Shown one piece after another: positions 18,740 to 29,420 of a stretch of DNA of 64,000 nt. This DNA is from Enterococcus faecalis 13-SD-W-01 (GTDB taxonomy: Bacteria > Bacillota > Bacilli > Lactobacillales > Enterococcaceae), in the NCBI GenBank assembly GCA_000415185.1, contig KE351649.1, forward strand, positions 110,034-174,033. The letters are read 5' to 3'. How positions within the stretch are numbered: the stretch's first letter is position 1; every line of letters starts with the position of its first letter. Both the position numbers and the translations under genes were made by a program. The notes under the pieces are model-generated. The model worked only from the letters and a program-made list of their open reading frames with translations. It was not told the DNA's origin and did no database searches.

Positions 18740-20065
18740 TTAATCAAAAATATTTGTAAAGAAACCTTTGATTTTGCTTGTTACGTTTTCACCGGATTTT
18801 TGTTCAGCCGGTTCTTCGTAAACCGTTTCTTCAGAGACTTCATATTCGTCATATGAAGGTGCCGTTTCTTGCTCAGCTACGGCAGAAGAATGTGTGATAC
18901 TTTCTCCTGTGATAGATGATTTTGCAAGCTGGTATACTTCATTCAGATTCGCAGAATAATCGACGATACTGATAACGTTGGTAAATACAGGATTTCTAAG
19001 TCCCATATGGTTAGGAACATACAATTTGACGTTTACGCCAAATATCTCTTGTGCCAAGTCAACGACACCTGGCAAGCTTGCAGCTCCGCCAGTCAAAACG
19101 ATTCCACCTGGTAGTTCCAAAGCTTCGATTTGATCTAAAGCTTCTTTTGATTTATGGAAAATTTGTTCCATACGTGCTGAAATGACTTCAGACAAATAAC
19201 GTTCGTCTACTTTTACTGGATCTGATTGTCCGATCACATCTACAGGAAACTCTTCATTTTCTGAAGTGCGTTCTGGATAAGCATCACCATAATTGATCTT
19301 AAGTGCTTCTGCGTTGTTGAAGGATGTGTTCAACACGATAGAGATATCTTTTGTGACAAACTCTCCGCCTTCTTGGTCAACGTTTGTAAATTTCAATTGT
19401 TTGTCGTGCATAACAGAAGTGGTTGTTTGTCCGCCACCCATGTCAATCACGATCGTTCCAAAATCTTTTTCGCCGTCTGAAAGGATCGACTCTGTTAAAG
19501 CTAACGGAGCAATCACTAATTCATTTACAGCTAATCCTGCTTTTTCCACACATTTACGGATGTTGTGAACGATAGTTTTTGGTCCAGTAAATAACAGACC
19601 GAACATTTCTAAACGTACACCGATCATTCCGCGCGGATCTTTGATTCCTTCAAAACCGTCAACTGTGAAATCTTGCGGCAGAATTGCCACGATTTGGCGT
19701 TCAGGAGGGATTGAACGGACTAAAGCAGCTGATGCGACGTTGCGGACATCTTCATCAGTGATTTCTTTTGACTCTCCGTTTACCGCGATCATTCCTTGGC
19801 AGTTTTCGACTTCAAGCATGTTCGCCGGAAGCCCTACACTTACAGCTTTGATTTGGATGCCTGCTTTTTCTTCTGCTTGTCGTACTGCTCGTTGAATCGC
19901 TTGGACTGTTTTATCGATATCAACGACGATGCCTCGGTTAATCCCCTCTGATTTTGCGTTTCCTACTCCAATAATATTCATTTGGCTGTCGATATATTCA
20001 GCCACGACAACTTTGACAGATGTCGTTCCAATATCAAGGCCTACATACATTCCTGTTTTTGCCAT
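18740..20065 (-). CDS. ftsA: Cell division protein FtsA
   Basis: A 441-residue actin-fold protein that tethers FtsZ to the membrane. The N terminus 'GLDIGTTSVKVVVAEY' is the phosphate-1 motif, 'VIDMGGGQTTTSV' is phosphate 2 and 'VLTGGAASLPG' the adenosine motif. The last residues 'SKIKGFFTNIFD' form the amphipathic membrane helix after a Glu/Ser-rich linker. A 150-bp gap separates it from divIB, the longest within the cluster; it may hold an internal promoter. Confidence 0.97.
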   Translation of the reverse strand: MAKTGMYVGLDIGTTSVKVVVAEYIDSQMNIIGVGNAKSEGINRGIVVDIDKTVQAIQRAVRQAEEKAGIQIKAVSVGLPANMLEVENCQGMIAVNGESKEITDEDVRNVASAALVRSIPPERQIVAILPQDFTVDGFEGIKDPRGMIGVRLEMFGLLFTGPKTIVHNIRKCVEKAGLAVNELVIAPLALTESILSDGEKDFGTIVIDMGGGQTTTSVMHDKQLKFTNVDQEGGEFVTKDISIVLNTSFNNAEALKINYGDAYPERTSENEEFPVDVIGQSDPVKVDERYLSEVISARMEQIFHKSKEALDQIEALELPGGIVLTGGAASLPGVVDLAQEIFGVNVKLYVPNHMGLRNPVFTNVISIVDYSANLNEVYQLAKSSITGESITHSSAVAEQETAPSYDEYEVSEETVYEEPAEQKSGENVTSKIKGFFTNIFD

Positions 20066-20159
20066 GAATGGGGTTCCCTCCTACTTACTATTCCATATAC
20101 AAGCGAACAACTAACGTCCGTTTTAAAATATACTTTAATATATATATTCACTGCTACCA

Positions 20160-20168
20160 ATTCTAACA
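20160..20168 (-). promoter_or_regulatory. Possible extended -10 promoter before ftsA
   Basis: On the minus strand the divIB-ftsA gap contains TGTTAGAAT, an extended -10 element. No good -35 lies 17 bases upstream. A private promoter for ftsA-ftsZ would be plausible, but the signal is weak. Confidence 0.3.
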
Positions 20169-20215
20169 CAAATTACTGGTTTTTAGAAAGTAGATTCTTA
20201 CTTTTTACAACTGTT

Positions 20216-21301
20216 TTATTCATTTTCATCCAAATTGTTCTCAGTTGCGGGGGTCGTCTGTTCGGTTTGTTCGGTTTGACCTGTTTCTTCCGTTGATTCA
20301 TTAGGGTAAGAAAAGATTCCGACTTCCATGTCGATCGTTCCTTTTTCGTCCATTTCTTTTGCAACTTGTGAATAAAATTTCATCTGATCTGGGAGATTTG
20401 TAATATTGATGATTACTTGATTCCCATCATTCATGTATAAAAGAAGCAGATTTTTGTTGCTTGAAGTAGGCGTGTACTTGATCTCAGAAATCGCTTTTTG
20501 CAATTCTGATGACAGCTTGTTGTATTGCTCCATCAGCTGTTTGATTTTCTTATCGCTGTCGAAACCTTCTAGGATCGGCAGATTTTTCGTTGGATTTTCT
20601 ACTTTTTCGTCTAAAACAGTCCCATTTTCCAATACTGGAGAATAGTCATTATTTTTTGCTACTAAAGCAACTTCTTTATACTCAGATACAGTCAGTTTGA
20701 AATGGTTCATTGAACTGATCTTGATAGACGCGTCTTTGATTCGAGGCTGTTCTTCCTTCAAGCGGTCTATGTGTTCTTGCTTGTGCCAATATTGAGGCCA
20801 GAAATTTCTGCCTAGAGTCAAGTTTGCTGACTCTTTGACTTCTTGGCTGGAGACGACCGTATTTCCTGAAACATCGACCGCAGCTAACTTGCTGTAAGGA
20901 GAAACATAGTAAATGAAAAAGAGCAGCGGGATCAGCAAAATCGAAATAATCAGTGACAACCGGCGAATGAGCACTTTATTGCGCTGACTTTTCAAGTTAG
21001 GCAATCGTTTGACGAAAGAACCATTGTAAGGTCCGTTTTCTCTTGATTCTTGTTCGTTCTCTTCCTGTTCCGTGTGTATGACTGCTGTTTCTTTTGCTTG
21101 TTCTTCTGTTTTTCCTGTTTTCCCTGTTTCTTCCGGCTCTTCCGATTCATTCATCGTTTGATCCGGATCGTCATTTTCTGTTTCAGATTTCTTTTTTGAT
21201 TTTCGATTCAAATACATTCGGTTGGCCTTTTGCCAAGGAGTCAGCTGTTCATCATTGGAAGATGAACTTGGTAAATTCTCTGGTTCTTTTTTCTTACTCA
21301 C
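20216..21301 (-). CDS. divIB: Cell division protein DivIB/FtsQ
   Basis: A 361-residue bitopic protein of the FtsQLB (DivIB-FtsL-DivIC) complex that licenses septal synthesis. It has a long charged cytoplasmic N terminus (about 1-125, rich in Glu, Thr and Lys), one membrane segment ('LSLIISILLIPLLFFIYYV'), then a POTRA domain ('KLAAVDVSGNTVVS') and the beta domain. The C-terminal tail is acidic with TEQ units. The start is a GTG near AGCGGTGG. It follows murG by 15 bp. Confidence 0.92.
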   Translation of the reverse strand: MSKKKEPENLPSSSSNDEQLTPWQKANRMYLNRKSKKKSETENDDPDQTMNESEEPEETGKTGKTEEQAKETAVIHTEQEENEQESRENGPYNGSFVKRLPNLKSQRNKVLIRRLSLIISILLIPLLFFIYYVSPYSKLAAVDVSGNTVVSSQEVKESANLTLGRNFWPQYWHKQEHIDRLKEEQPRIKDASIKISSMNHFKLTVSEYKEVALVAKNNDYSPVLENGTVLDEKVENPTKNLPILEGFDSDKKIKQLMEQYNKLSSELQKAISEIKYTPTSSNKNLLLLYMNDGNQVIINITNLPDQMKFYSQVAKEMDEKGTIDMEVGIFSYPNESTEETGQTEQTEQTTPATENNLDENE

Positions 21302-21316
21302 TCAGACCACCGCTTT

Positions 21317-22408
21317 CTATTTTTTAATCAGAGTTTGAACTAATTGGTATAGTCGTTCAGAAGCATCAGGGATTCCCTGATTTTTAGATGCTTCGGACAT
21401 TTTTGTCTGCTGCTCTTCATTTGACATGATTTCATCAATCGTTTCAAGCAGCTTGGTACCGTTCAATTCGCTGTCTGTAATCATCTTCGCCGCACCAGCT
21501 TGTACAAGGCTCTGTGCATTCTTTGTCTGATGATCGTTTGTCACATAAGGACTAGGAATCAAAATAGCTGGAAGACCTAACGCTGTAAATTCAGCGATCG
21601 AGGTTGCTCCAGCGCGTCCAACAAGCAGATCACAGCTTGCCATTACCTGTTCCATATCTTTTATGTAGGGACGAATACTGATATTGGCTGACGAGTGATT
21701 GGCTGCTGCATTTTCAACATCTTTGAAATAACGCTCTCCGGAAGCATATAAAATTTGGTATTCTTTTTTGCTGGCTTCCTCTAGAAAATCAACGACCGCA
21801 TGATTAAGATTCAACGATCCTTGACTGCCGCCAAAAATCAGCACCGTTTTTTTCTCTGGATCTAACGCATATTGAGTCAAGACATCTGAACGAGGTGTCG
21901 AAGCTACTTCTTGTGCACGGGGGTTTCCCACCAATTCGATTTTTTCTTCTGGGAAGAAAGAACCGGCATCTTTGAAAGAAAGTGCGATTTTATCGACATA
22001 CCTGCTTAAAAATTTATTTGTTATCCCAGGGACACTGTTTTGTTCATGGATAATCGTTGGAATACCTAATTTAGCAGAAGCATAAACAACTGCGCCAGAC
22101 ACATAGCCGCCAGTTCCAATCACGATATCAGGCTGAAAATCTTTGAGGATCTTTTTTGCCTGTCGAATGCTTTTTAGGAACAGCTGTACAGTTTTTACAT
22201 TATCCAAAGACAATTTTCTTTTGAATCCTTGGATCTCCAGTGTGTGGAAAGGAATCCCTGTATCTGGGAGGATCTTGTTCTCCAGACCTCTTTTTGCTCC
22301 AATATACATAAACTCAGCGTCGGGATGTTTTGATTTTACATAATTGACAAAAGCCAGCGCCGGGTAGATATGTCCACCCGTTCCGCCTCCTGTGACTAAA
22401 ATTTTCAT
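21317..22408 (-). CDS. murG: UDP-GlcNAc:lipid I N-acetylglucosaminyltransferase MurG
   Basis: The 363-residue GT-B enzyme that makes lipid II by adding GlcNAc to lipid I at the inner membrane face. The N-terminal G-loop '[13 protein letters not shown]' and second G-loop '[12 protein letters not shown]' are intact. The donor site '[10 protein letters not shown]' and '[19 protein letters not shown]' are in the C-terminal domain. The ATG directly follows the murD stop, indicating coupling. Confidence 0.97.
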   Translation of the reverse strand: MKILVTGGGTGGHIYPALAFVNYVKSKHPDAEFMYIGAKRGLENKILPDTGIPFHTLEIQGFKRKLSLDNVKTVQLFLKSIRQAKKILKDFQPDIVIGTGGYVSGAVVYASAKLGIPTIIHEQNSVPGITNKFLSRYVDKIALSFKDAGSFFPEEKIELVGNPRAQEVASTPRSDVLTQYALDPEKKTVLIFGGSQGSLNLNHAVVDFLEEASKKEYQILYASGERYFKDVENAAANHSSANISIRPYIKDMEQVMASCDLLVGRAGATSIAEFTALGLPAILIPSPYVTNDHQTKNAQSLVQAGAAKMITDSELNGTKLLETIDEIMSNEEQQTKMSEASKNQGIPDASERLYQLVQTLIKK

Positions 22409-23794
22409 TTACTTCCGCTCATTTCTTCCATTTTCTTTCAATTTTTCGACAGCTTCCATGAATTTCGTTCCGCGTATCTCAAAATTAGGGTATTGATCCC
22501 AGCTGGCATTCGCTGGTGAAAGCAGGATCGTATCTCCTGGCTCGCTTACCTCAAAAGCTTCCACAACTGCTGTTTCTGCATTTGCTGATTCTTTTATGAC
22601 TGGTATACCTGCTTTTTCAGCTGCTTCTTTTAACTTGTCTGCTGTTTCGCCAAAAGCGATCATGGCTTTGATCCCTTTCAATGATGGCACAAGTTCATCG
22701 AATCCGTTACCGCGATCTAATCCGCCGGCTAATAAAATCAGTGATTCATGTTCAAACCCGCTGAGTGCACGCTCTGTTGCTAAGATATTGGTTGCTTTTG
22801 GGTCGTTGTAGAATTTTCTTCCTGCTACTTCATCGACATATTGTGTACGATGGGCTACGCCATGGAAAAGTCTCAGTGTCTGTTGGATGGCTTCATTTGA
22901 GATATCATATAGTTTAGCAACAGAAATTGCTGCTAATGCATTTTCAATATTATGGGCACCAGGAACACCTAAATCTGAAGCATCCATTATTTTTTCTTGG
23001 TCATAGTAGATAACACCATCCGCATAATAAGTCCCTTTTTCCAACTTTTCAGTTGTTGAAAAAGGCAGTACTTGTGCCTTGGTTCTTTTGGCTAGATTTC
23101 TTAATTCTTCTTGATTCCAGTTTAAAATCAAAAAGTCATTTTCTGTCATATTTTTTTGCAGATTCCATTTGGCTTTGACATATTCGTCACGTGTACCGTG
23201 GTAATCCAAATGAGCTTCATAGATATTCGTGATCACTGCAACATTCGGATGGAAATCCGTTACTCCCATTAACTGGAAGCTTGAAAGTTCCATAACGATT
23301 TTATCTTCTGGTTTTGCTTCTTGCGCTACTGTGCTGGCAGGAAAACCAATATTTCCTGCTAACCGAGCTTTTCCGCTTCCTTTTTCAGCATTCATTATCA
23401 AGCCGATCATCGTCGTGGTCGTTGTTTTGCCGTTCGTACCTGTAATTCCGATGATTGGACATTCCGCTACTTCATAAGCCAATTCGACTTCTGTGATGAC
23501 TGGGATACCCATCTCTTCTGCTTTGGCAACAAGAGGATGGCTGTAGGGAATACCAGGATTTTTGACCATTAACGAAAATTCTTCATCCAATAATTCGATT
23601 GGATGGCTTCCTGTCACTACTTTGATCCCTAAAGTCAGTAGATCTTGTGCTTCTGCGTTTTCTTCAAAGGGTTTTCCGTCATTTACTGTTACGAGCGCCC
23701 CAAGTTCATGCAGTAATTTTGCTGCACTGAAGCCGCTTTTTGCTAGTCCTAGAACGAGTACTTTTTTATTTTCGTATGTTGAAATTTTTTTCAT
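22409..23794 (-). CDS. murD: UDP-N-acetylmuramoyl-L-alanine--D-glutamate ligase
   Basis: The 461-residue Mur ligase that adds D-glutamate to UDP-MurNAc-L-Ala. The ATP loop '[16 protein letters not shown]' is followed by 'ELSSFQL' and the C-terminal domain with '[19 protein letters not shown]'. It is complete and of usual length. AGGAGA lies before the ATG. It follows mraY by 13 bp. Confidence 0.97.
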   Translation of the reverse strand: MKKISTYENKKVLVLGLAKSGFSAAKLLHELGALVTVNDGKPFEENAEAQDLLTLGIKVVTGSHPIELLDEEFSLMVKNPGIPYSHPLVAKAEEMGIPVITEVELAYEVAECPIIGITGTNGKTTTTTMIGLIMNAEKGSGKARLAGNIGFPASTVAQEAKPEDKIVMELSSFQLMGVTDFHPNVAVITNIYEAHLDYHGTRDEYVKAKWNLQKNMTENDFLILNWNQEELRNLAKRTKAQVLPFSTTEKLEKGTYYADGVIYYDQEKIMDASDLGVPGAHNIENALAAISVAKLYDISNEAIQQTLRLFHGVAHRTQYVDEVAGRKFYNDPKATNILATERALSGFEHESLILLAGGLDRGNGFDELVPSLKGIKAMIAFGETADKLKEAAEKAGIPVIKESANAETAVVEAFEVSEPGDTILLSPANASWDQYPNFEIRGTKFMEAVEKLKENGRNERK

Positions 23795-23807
23795 ATCCAG
23801 TCATCTC

Positions 23808-24770
23808 CTACCAAACGATCCACAACGTGATGATTGACATCACGAGACTTACCAGCCAAAATACGATATCGATTTTCCACTCAGACCATCCGCTCATCTC
23901 AAAATGGTGATGGATCGGCGACATTTTGAAAATTCTTTTTCCAGTCAATTTGAATGAAGTAACTTGCAGCATCACGCTGGCGGTCTCCATGACATAGATC
24001 AACCCAATCAGCAGTAATGTCCATTCTTGGTCCAACATGATCGAGATTGCTGCCAAAAGTCCCCCTAATGCTAATGAGCCGACATCACCCATAAAGATTT
24101 TGGCAGGTTTGCGATTATAAGCAAAGAAACCAAGCAGCCCGCCTAAGACACTTAGACAAACAACTAAAACATCGATCTGTCCTTGATGCCAAGCAATGAT
24201 ACCGTAAGTACCGAATGAGATTGTTCCTAAACCAGCAACTAAGCCGTCGATTCCATCTGTCAAGTTCACGGCGTTAGAGAAACCAACTAGCCAGAAAATA
24301 GCGAATAATCCGTAAATCAAACTTAATGGAATCTCGATACCAAAGAAGTTTAATGTATTTGAATAGTTTTCTGAAAGATAGACAAAATAGAAAATCAATC
24401 CGCCTACGATTTGTCCGATCAATTTCTGTAAAGATTTCAGACCCAAATTTTGTTTCTTGAAAATCTTTATAAAGTCATCTAGAAAACCGATCGCGCCATA
24501 AAGCGCAAGAACGAACAATAAGATGAACAGCGTTGGAGTCAGCTGATTAAGCCAAGCACCGACCCAGATTCCTGTAAGAATCGCTGCAACAAGGAACACC
24601 AAGCCTCCCATCGTAGGGGTTCCGGCTTTTACTTTGTGCCAGTTCGGTCCTTCATCACGAATCGCCTGACCTTGTTTTTTCATTTGAAAGTAGCCGATAA
24701 ATAGCGGCATTACCGCTACGGTCATTGCACAACTACTAACAATGGGGATTAATGCTTGTGTCCACTCCAT
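23808..24770 (-). CDS. mraY: Phospho-MurNAc-pentapeptide transferase MraY
   Basis: A 320-residue polytopic enzyme that transfers phospho-MurNAc-pentapeptide to undecaprenyl phosphate, forming lipid I. About ten membrane segments are visible. The catalytic acidic motifs 'FLDDFIKI' and 'NLTDGIDGL' and the C-terminal 'PIHHHFE' loop are present. It lies between the PBP gene and murD, in the usual order. Confidence 0.97.
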   Translation of the reverse strand: MEWTQALIPIVSSCAMTVAVMPLFIGYFQMKKQGQAIRDEGPNWHKVKAGTPTMGGLVFLVAAILTGIWVGAWLNQLTPTLFILLFVLALYGAIGFLDDFIKIFKKQNLGLKSLQKLIGQIVGGLIFYFVYLSENYSNTLNFFGIEIPLSLIYGLFAIFWLVGFSNAVNLTDGIDGLVAGLGTISFGTYGIIAWHQGQIDVLVVCLSVLGGLLGFFAYNRKPAKIFMGDVGSLALGGLLAAISIMLDQEWTLLLIGLIYVMETASVMLQVTSFKLTGKRIFKMSPIHHHFEMSGWSEWKIDIVFWLVSLVMSIITLWIVW

Positions 24771-24793
24771 GCTTATTCTCTCCTATTTCTTTT

Positions 24794-26983
24794 CTATTCT
24801 AAAGTAAAGCTTAATTTATCTTCAGTGATTTTTTCAAATGGCGCTAAGCTCTGTTCGGTACAGTAGCCGTCACCATCGAATGTCATTTCGATTCCTAGAA
24901 TTTTTCCTAGTTTCATGATATCTGCTTTTGACCAGCCAGTAACATCCGGCATCAGCTTGTCGCCGTTTGTCAAAAGAATCAATCGTTCGCCGGTGATCAA
25001 TTCGTCGCCGTTTTCAGTGGATTGTTTTGTTACTTTTTTGCCGTCGCCGATCACTATTGGCTGCAAGCCGCGTCTTTGTACATCTGCTGCTGCAACGTTT
25101 GGATCTAAATTGCGGTAATCTTCCACTTTTACTTTTTCTGTTTGTGTTTCTTCTGTTGTTTCTTGTTCGCTTTCTCTAAAGTCCATCGCACGGTTCATCA
25201 ATGGGTTGGCGATTTTAGCTAAAGCTGTTCGGTCATATGTTTTTGGATGTTTCATTGTGATATACAAAACAAAATCAGGATCTTCTGATGGGACCATCTC
25301 AACGATTGAGTAAAGGTATGCTGTATCGCCTTGCAAGTAGCCGCCTTTTTCAGAAGCAATCTGCGCTGTCCCTGTTTTTGCTGAAACATTGTAACCAGGT
25401 ACACTGTATACGCCATAGGCACTTCCGTAATTTTCACTTTCTACGACGTCGCGCATGTATTCACGTACTTTTTGTGTCGATTCTTTTGTAAACGGCTGTC
25501 CAACAACTTCTGGTTGCGTCGTACGTTCATTCCCTGTTTTTGGATCAACGATTTTACTGATATAACGCGGTTGTAGCATCGTTCCGTTATTTGCGATAGA
25601 AGAGAATGCCTTCATCATTTGGAAGTTTGTCACACCGACCGCTTGTCCATAAGCACTCATTGCTCGGTCAACCATATTATCCGTTGGCAATGAGCCTGAA
25701 ACTTCATCATCTAAACCAGAATGGGTACTTTGTCCAAAGCCTAGTTTTTGCAGATATTGATACCATTTTCCGCCTAGTCTTTGTTCCAAGATTACCATTC
25801 CGACGTTACTTGACCAAGAAAGTGCCTGACGCATCGTCAAGACTCCTTTTTCGCCAAAGTCATGGTCGTTGATCGTTGCATCTGCAACTTCGATTTTACC
25901 AGAGACAAATGTTTCATTTTCATTGAATTTGCCTTCATCAAGAGCAGCAGCCGTTGTAAAGACCTTCATTGTAGACCCTGGTTCATAAGTATCCTGGATC
26001 AAGAAATTACGCCAGACAGCATCTTCGCCGGTCAAACCTTCCATTGTTTCCGGATTGAAGGTTGGACGCTGCCCCATTGCAAGGATTTCTCCTGTTTTTG
26101 CTTCCATCAGTGTGGCTGTCAATTCTTCTGGTTCATATTCTTTTACCACTTGGTCCATCAATGTTTCTAAATAACTTTGTAATCTGCTATCTAATGTTGT
26201 ATAGATATCTTGTCCATCGATTGCTGGTTCTTCTTCGGCAACTGTACCTGGCAGAGGGTTTTGGGCATTGTCTTTTTGGAAAATGATTTTTCCGTCTGTT
26301 CCGCTCAAAATATCATTGTATGCTGCTTCGATCCCTAGTTTGCCTTCCAAGCCGTTATCTTCTTTATTTGCTACAGCATAGCCGATAAAGTGGGAAGAGA
26401 ACGTTCCATTTGGATACATGCGTGCAGGATGCTCGTCGAAATAAAGACCAGTCATGTCTGCTTTTTTCATTTCATCTTCGATCGTCTGTTTCGTTTCTTG
26501 AGAAATATTTTTTCCGAAACTGCCGAATTCTACTTGGTATAATTCTTTGTCTGCACCATTTTTTAAAATACTCAAGGCATCTTTTTTACTGATTGACAGA
26601 TTATCATGAAGGATCGTTGCGATTTTATCAAAATTCTTTTCTTCTGCGTAAAACTTCTTATCTCCAGAAGTAAACGTTTTTGAAAGAATTGCTTTGATCG
26701 AATAAGAAGTTGCATCTTCGGCAATCGCGACGCCGTTACGATCATAAATCGTACCGCGCTTTGCTTTGACGACTTGGCTTCCCTGATAAAGCTGTTGGGT
26801 TTTTTCTGCTAAAGAAGTGCCGGCAACATGGCCTCCTATAACGATGTATGAAAGACGGATGGCAAATAAAAAGAACAATCCAATACTCGTAGCAAATAAA
26901 ATGATACCTACTTTTTTGCGATTGTTCATCGGATTTAGATTTTTCTTGCCCATAAACCGCCGAAATTTGTTTTTTAGACTCAT
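24794..26983 (-). CDS. Class B penicillin-binding protein (PBP2x/FtsI type) with PASTA domains
   Basis: A 729-residue septal transpeptidase. It has a cytoplasmic N terminus, one membrane segment (about 25-50), a dimerisation domain, and a transpeptidase domain with Ser337-x-x-Lys340 ('GSTMK'), SSN at 391-393 and Lys536-Thr-Gly. Two PASTA domains occupy about 620-729. The layout and serine number match pneumococcal PBP2x. It begins directly after the ftsL stop and would work with FtsL and DivIB at the septum. Confidence 0.93.
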   Translation of the reverse strand: MSLKNKFRRFMGKKNLNPMNNRKKVGIILFATSIGLFFLFAIRLSYIVIGGHVAGTSLAEKTQQLYQGSQVVKAKRGTIYDRNGVAIAEDATSYSIKAILSKTFTSGDKKFYAEEKNFDKIATILHDNLSISKKDALSILKNGADKELYQVEFGSFGKNISQETKQTIEDEMKKADMTGLYFDEHPARMYPNGTFSSHFIGYAVANKEDNGLEGKLGIEAAYNDILSGTDGKIIFQKDNAQNPLPGTVAEEEPAIDGQDIYTTLDSRLQSYLETLMDQVVKEYEPEELTATLMEAKTGEILAMGQRPTFNPETMEGLTGEDAVWRNFLIQDTYEPGSTMKVFTTAAALDEGKFNENETFVSGKIEVADATINDHDFGEKGVLTMRQALSWSSNVGMVILEQRLGGKWYQYLQKLGFGQSTHSGLDDEVSGSLPTDNMVDRAMSAYGQAVGVTNFQMMKAFSSIANNGTMLQPRYISKIVDPKTGNERTTQPEVVGQPFTKESTQKVREYMRDVVESENYGSAYGVYSVPGYNVSAKTGTAQIASEKGGYLQGDTAYLYSIVEMVPSEDPDFVLYITMKHPKTYDRTALAKIANPLMNRAMDFRESEQETTEETQTEKVKVEDYRNLDPNVAAADVQRRGLQPIVIGDGKKVTKQSTENGDELITGERLILLTNGDKLMPDVTGWSKADIMKLGKILGIEMTFDGDGYCTEQSLAPFEKITEDKLSFTLE

Positions 26984-27388
26984 TTACTTCACTTTCCTTA
27001 AATTGTCGTCATTGATCGACAATCCTTTTTCTTCTGCGATTTGTTTAATACGTTCAGTGCGAGAAAGTTCACTTTTCTCTTGCTCTAAACTGTTCTTTTC
27101 TTGTTTTTTGATCGTTGTTTCTGATTGGATCGATGTAATATCGTTTTCCAAGCCGCTGATGTTCGTACGCAGCATGATTGTAAAAATAGACAACGCGATC
27201 ACAGCAAAAATCATGCCGGCAATCGACAATTTTTCTAGATTCGAAACTTTTCTCAGATGCTTTGCCGGTGATTGCGGAAGTTCTATCTCACGCTCGGGGG
27301 TAGAATCTGGCAGTGGATAATAATCTGGTTGTTCAACCATTTCTGGAAGGTCATATGGATATTCTTGTAGTTTATTTAATTCTGCCAT
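26984..27388 (-). CDS. ftsL: Cell division protein FtsL
   Basis: A 134-residue bitopic protein with a proline- and acid-rich N terminus, a single membrane segment ('LSIAGMIFAVIALSIFTIML') and an extracellular leucine-zipper-like coiled coil ('ENDITSIQSETTIKKQEKN'). Sequence conservation is low in this family, but size, topology and place between rsmH and the PBP gene make the call firm. A GAGGAG site precedes the ATG. Confidence 0.92.
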   Translation of the reverse strand: MAELNKLQEYPYDLPEMVEQPDYYPLPDSTPEREIELPQSPAKHLRKVSNLEKLSIAGMIFAVIALSIFTIMLRTNISGLENDITSIQSETTIKKQEKNSLEQEKSELSRTERIKQIAEEKGLSINDDNLRKVK

Positions 27389-27392
27389 TCTT

Positions 27393-28355
27393 CTACTCCT
27401 CTTTCACTTTGATTTTTTCTGCTATACGCAGTTTTGCACTGCGTGATCGATTGTTTTCTTTTAATTCTTCTTCAGATGGAAGCAGCGGTTTGCGGTTGAC
27501 GATTTTCAATTCCGGCTGAAATTCTTCCGGTACGACTGGCAACCCAGGCGGAAGATCGCCCACTGTGCTGTATTCCTTGAACATTGTTTTTACGATACGG
27601 TCTTCGAGAGAATGGAAAGTGATCACACTGATTCTTCCATTTACTTTCAGCAATTGGATTGCTTGTTCTAAAGAAGTTTCTTCGGCACCCAATTCGTCAT
27701 TCACGGCGATTCGGATCGCTTGGAAAATACGTTTTGCCGGGTGTCCGCCTTTTCTTCTTGCAGGAGCAGGGATTCCTTTTTTGATGATCTCAACAAGTTC
27801 AGCCGTTGTCTCGATCGGTTTCTCTGCTCTAGCACGTTCGATTTCCCGTGCCACTTGTTTAGAAAATTTTTCTTCACCATAACGGAAGAATATTTTGACT
27901 AATTCATGGTAAGAATAGTCATTCACCACATGGTAAGCTGAAAAGTCTGCTTCCTGATCCATCCGCATATCTAATGGAGCATCTTGATGGTAGCTGAATC
28001 CGCGTTCTGCTTCATCAAGCTGGGGAGAAGAAACGCCTAGATCATACAAAACGCCGTCAACACCATAAACGCCTAATTCTTCCAGCCGTTCACGCAGTTC
28101 ACGAAAATTTGCTTTAATGAAAGTGACCATCTTTTTTTCAACATAGGGCGCTAAACGGACTTTTGCATGATCGATTGCTTTTTGATCCTGATCAAATGCG
28201 TAAAGATGTCCCTCAGGCTCGAGCTGGCTCAATAAATATTCACTGTGTCCGGCTCCGCCTAGCGTACAATCTACGTAAACGCCATTCGGTTTGACTGCTA
28301 ACCCGTCAACAGTTTCTTTTAGCATAACTGTGTAATGTTGAAATTTCTCGGTCAT
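27393..28355 (-). CDS. rsmH: 16S rRNA (cytosine-1402-N4)-methyltransferase RsmH
   Basis: A 320-residue S-adenosylmethionine-dependent enzyme (MraW) that methylates C1402 in the ribosomal P site. The SAM loop is '[15 protein letters not shown]'; '[14 protein letters not shown]' and '[18 protein letters not shown]' are family signatures. An upstream ATG at 28379 overlaps the mraZ stop, but the ATG at 28355 ('[12 protein letters not shown]') has AAGAGG seven bases before it and matches family N termini. Confidence 0.95.
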   Translation of the reverse strand: MTEKFQHYTVMLKETVDGLAVKPNGVYVDCTLGGAGHSEYLLSQLEPEGHLYAFDQDQKAIDHAKVRLAPYVEKKMVTFIKANFRELRERLEELGVYGVDGVLYDLGVSSPQLDEAERGFSYHQDAPLDMRMDQEADFSAYHVVNDYSYHELVKIFFRYGEEKFSKQVAREIERARAEKPIETTAELVEIIKKGIPAPARRKGGHPAKRIFQAIRIAVNDELGAEETSLEQAIQLLKVNGRISVITFHSLEDRIVKTMFKEYSTVGDLPPGLPVVPEEFQPELKIVNRKPLLPSEEELKENNRSRSAKLRIAEKIKVKEE

Positions 28356-28375
28356 TTCCAAACCTCTTTCTACTA

Positions 28376-28807
28376 TCATAATCCAAAATCGATCATATTC
28401 TCTGCGATTTCATCAAAATTGCTTTCTGCTTCTTCAGAAAATGCCTGCCAACGTGCTTCGTCCCAAATCTCGATTCGGTTCGACACACCGATGATGACAC
28501 ATTCTTTTACAAGCGAAGCATGATTTCTTAAAGTACTGGGGATATTGATCCGCCCTTGTTTATCAAGTTCACATTCAGTGGCAGCTGAATAAAAGAAGCG
28601 TACAAATGTTCTCGCATCTTTTTTCGCTAGGGGCATCTCATTCAGCTTTGTTTCTAATTCTTGCCATTCGCTCATAGGATAGCCAAAAAGACAGCCGTCT
28701 AATCCGCGGGTGACAACAAATTTTTCGCCGAGAGATTCACGCAGTTTTGAGGGCACGATTAAGCGGCCTTTTGCATCAATATTGTGACGGTATTCGCCCA
28801 TGAACAT
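28376..28807 (-). CDS. mraZ: Transcriptional regulator MraZ
   Basis: A 143-residue protein with two SpoVT/AbrB-like repeats, each with the DXXXR motif ('[15 protein letters not shown]' and '[14 protein letters not shown]'). MraZ binds short repeats in front of its own operon. The ATG at 28807 has GGGGGGAC six bases before it and gives '[11 protein letters not shown]'; the longer frame runs through the operator and is rejected. It is the first gene of the division operon. Confidence 0.95.
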   Translation of the reverse strand: MFMGEYRHNIDAKGRLIVPSKLRESLGEKFVVTRGLDGCLFGYPMSEWQELETKLNEMPLAKKDARTFVRFFYSAATECELDKQGRINIPSTLRNHASLVKECVIIGVSNRIEIWDEARWQAFSEEAESNFDEIAENMIDFGL

Positions 28808-28841
28808 TGAAAGTCCCCCCATTCCTCCACTGACTAAAATT

Positions 28842-28873
28842 AGTCTACCACAATCCCCCACTTTCTACCACCT
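28842..28873 (-). promoter_or_regulatory. MraZ operator with overlapping extended -10 promoter
   Basis: On the minus strand three GTGG units (plus-strand CCAC at 28848-28851, 28858-28861 and 28868-28871) repeat with an exact 10-bp period, the pattern of MraZ boxes. The last overlaps TGGTAGACT (28842-28850), an extended -10 element. A fourth GTGG lies at 28827-28830, out of phase by one base. MraZ bound here would cover the promoter of the division operon. Confidence 0.75.
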
Positions 28874-28931
28874 TTTCTAGAAAATCAAGGAGAGAACTTT
28901 TTTATTTATAACTATTTTTAATTCTTTTTTT

Positions 28932-28983
28932 AAAAATAAAGCGGCTGGGACATTGATCTCTTCGATTCATTGCTCCAGCCACT
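28932..28983 (-). terminator. Terminator of the DUF3397 gene
   Basis: A long imperfect hairpin (AGTGGCTGG side against CCCAGCCGCT) with wobble pairs is followed on the minus strand by TTTATTTTTAAAAAAAG. It separates the DUF3397 gene from the mraZ promoter. Confidence 0.65.
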
Positions 28984-29051
28984 TGTAAATATATAACATT
29001 TCTACTCTTTTTTTAGCGATCAGATGGAATCATTACACTTAATTGGATTAT

Positions 29052-29420
29052 TTATAGGTAGTGGATGATGTTCATTATGATCAATAGGAAGTACAAAGCT
29101 GCTGTCAATAAAAATACGAGGCGCCAAGTCATTTTAAAATAGCGGGGATATAGAATCTCTTCATAATAATAGGCTTGGAAAACAGCAATACAGATCCCTA
29201 ACAGTAATACGGTGATAATAAAAAACGGCAAAATCGAAACATCTGACATGTTCGTCGACAGCGCATGGATGCCGCCCCATAAAAAAGGAACAGATAAATC
29301 AGGTGCCTTGATTTTGAAGCGGCGGTCTAACGCGAATAATTTAACGAGAAATTGACAGCCGAATACTGCGATTGCAGGAAATATATACCAAAACAAAACG
29401 ATTGGTGTAAAAGATTCCAT
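29052..29420 (-). CDS. DUF3397-family membrane protein
   Basis: A 122-residue protein with four predicted membrane segments ('VLFWYIFPAIAVFGCQFLV', 'ILPFFIITVLLLGICIAVF' and two more). The pattern and position just upstream of mraZ match DUF3397 (B. subtilis YllA). The 'K-PDL-VPFLWGGIHALS' stretch is the family's soluble loop. No function is known. A terminator separates it from mraZ. Confidence 0.8.
   Translation of the reverse strand: MESFTPIVLFWYIFPAIAVFGCQFLVKLFALDRRFKIKAPDLSVPFLWGGIHALSTNMSDVSILPFFIITVLLLGICIAVFQAYYYEEILYPRYFKMTWRLVFLLTAALYFLLIIMNIIHYL

Noticed and set aside
18110-18856. A 248-codon open frame on the plus strand opposite ftsZ and ftsA
   Set aside because: It is antisense to two highly conserved genes, has no ribosome binding site and shows no family-like sequence; long antisense frames arise from codon bias in the real genes.
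26817-27320. A 167-codon plus-strand frame opposite ftsL and the PBP gene
   Set aside because: Antisense shadow with a composition mirroring the opposing hydrophobic and charged segments; no ribosome binding site.
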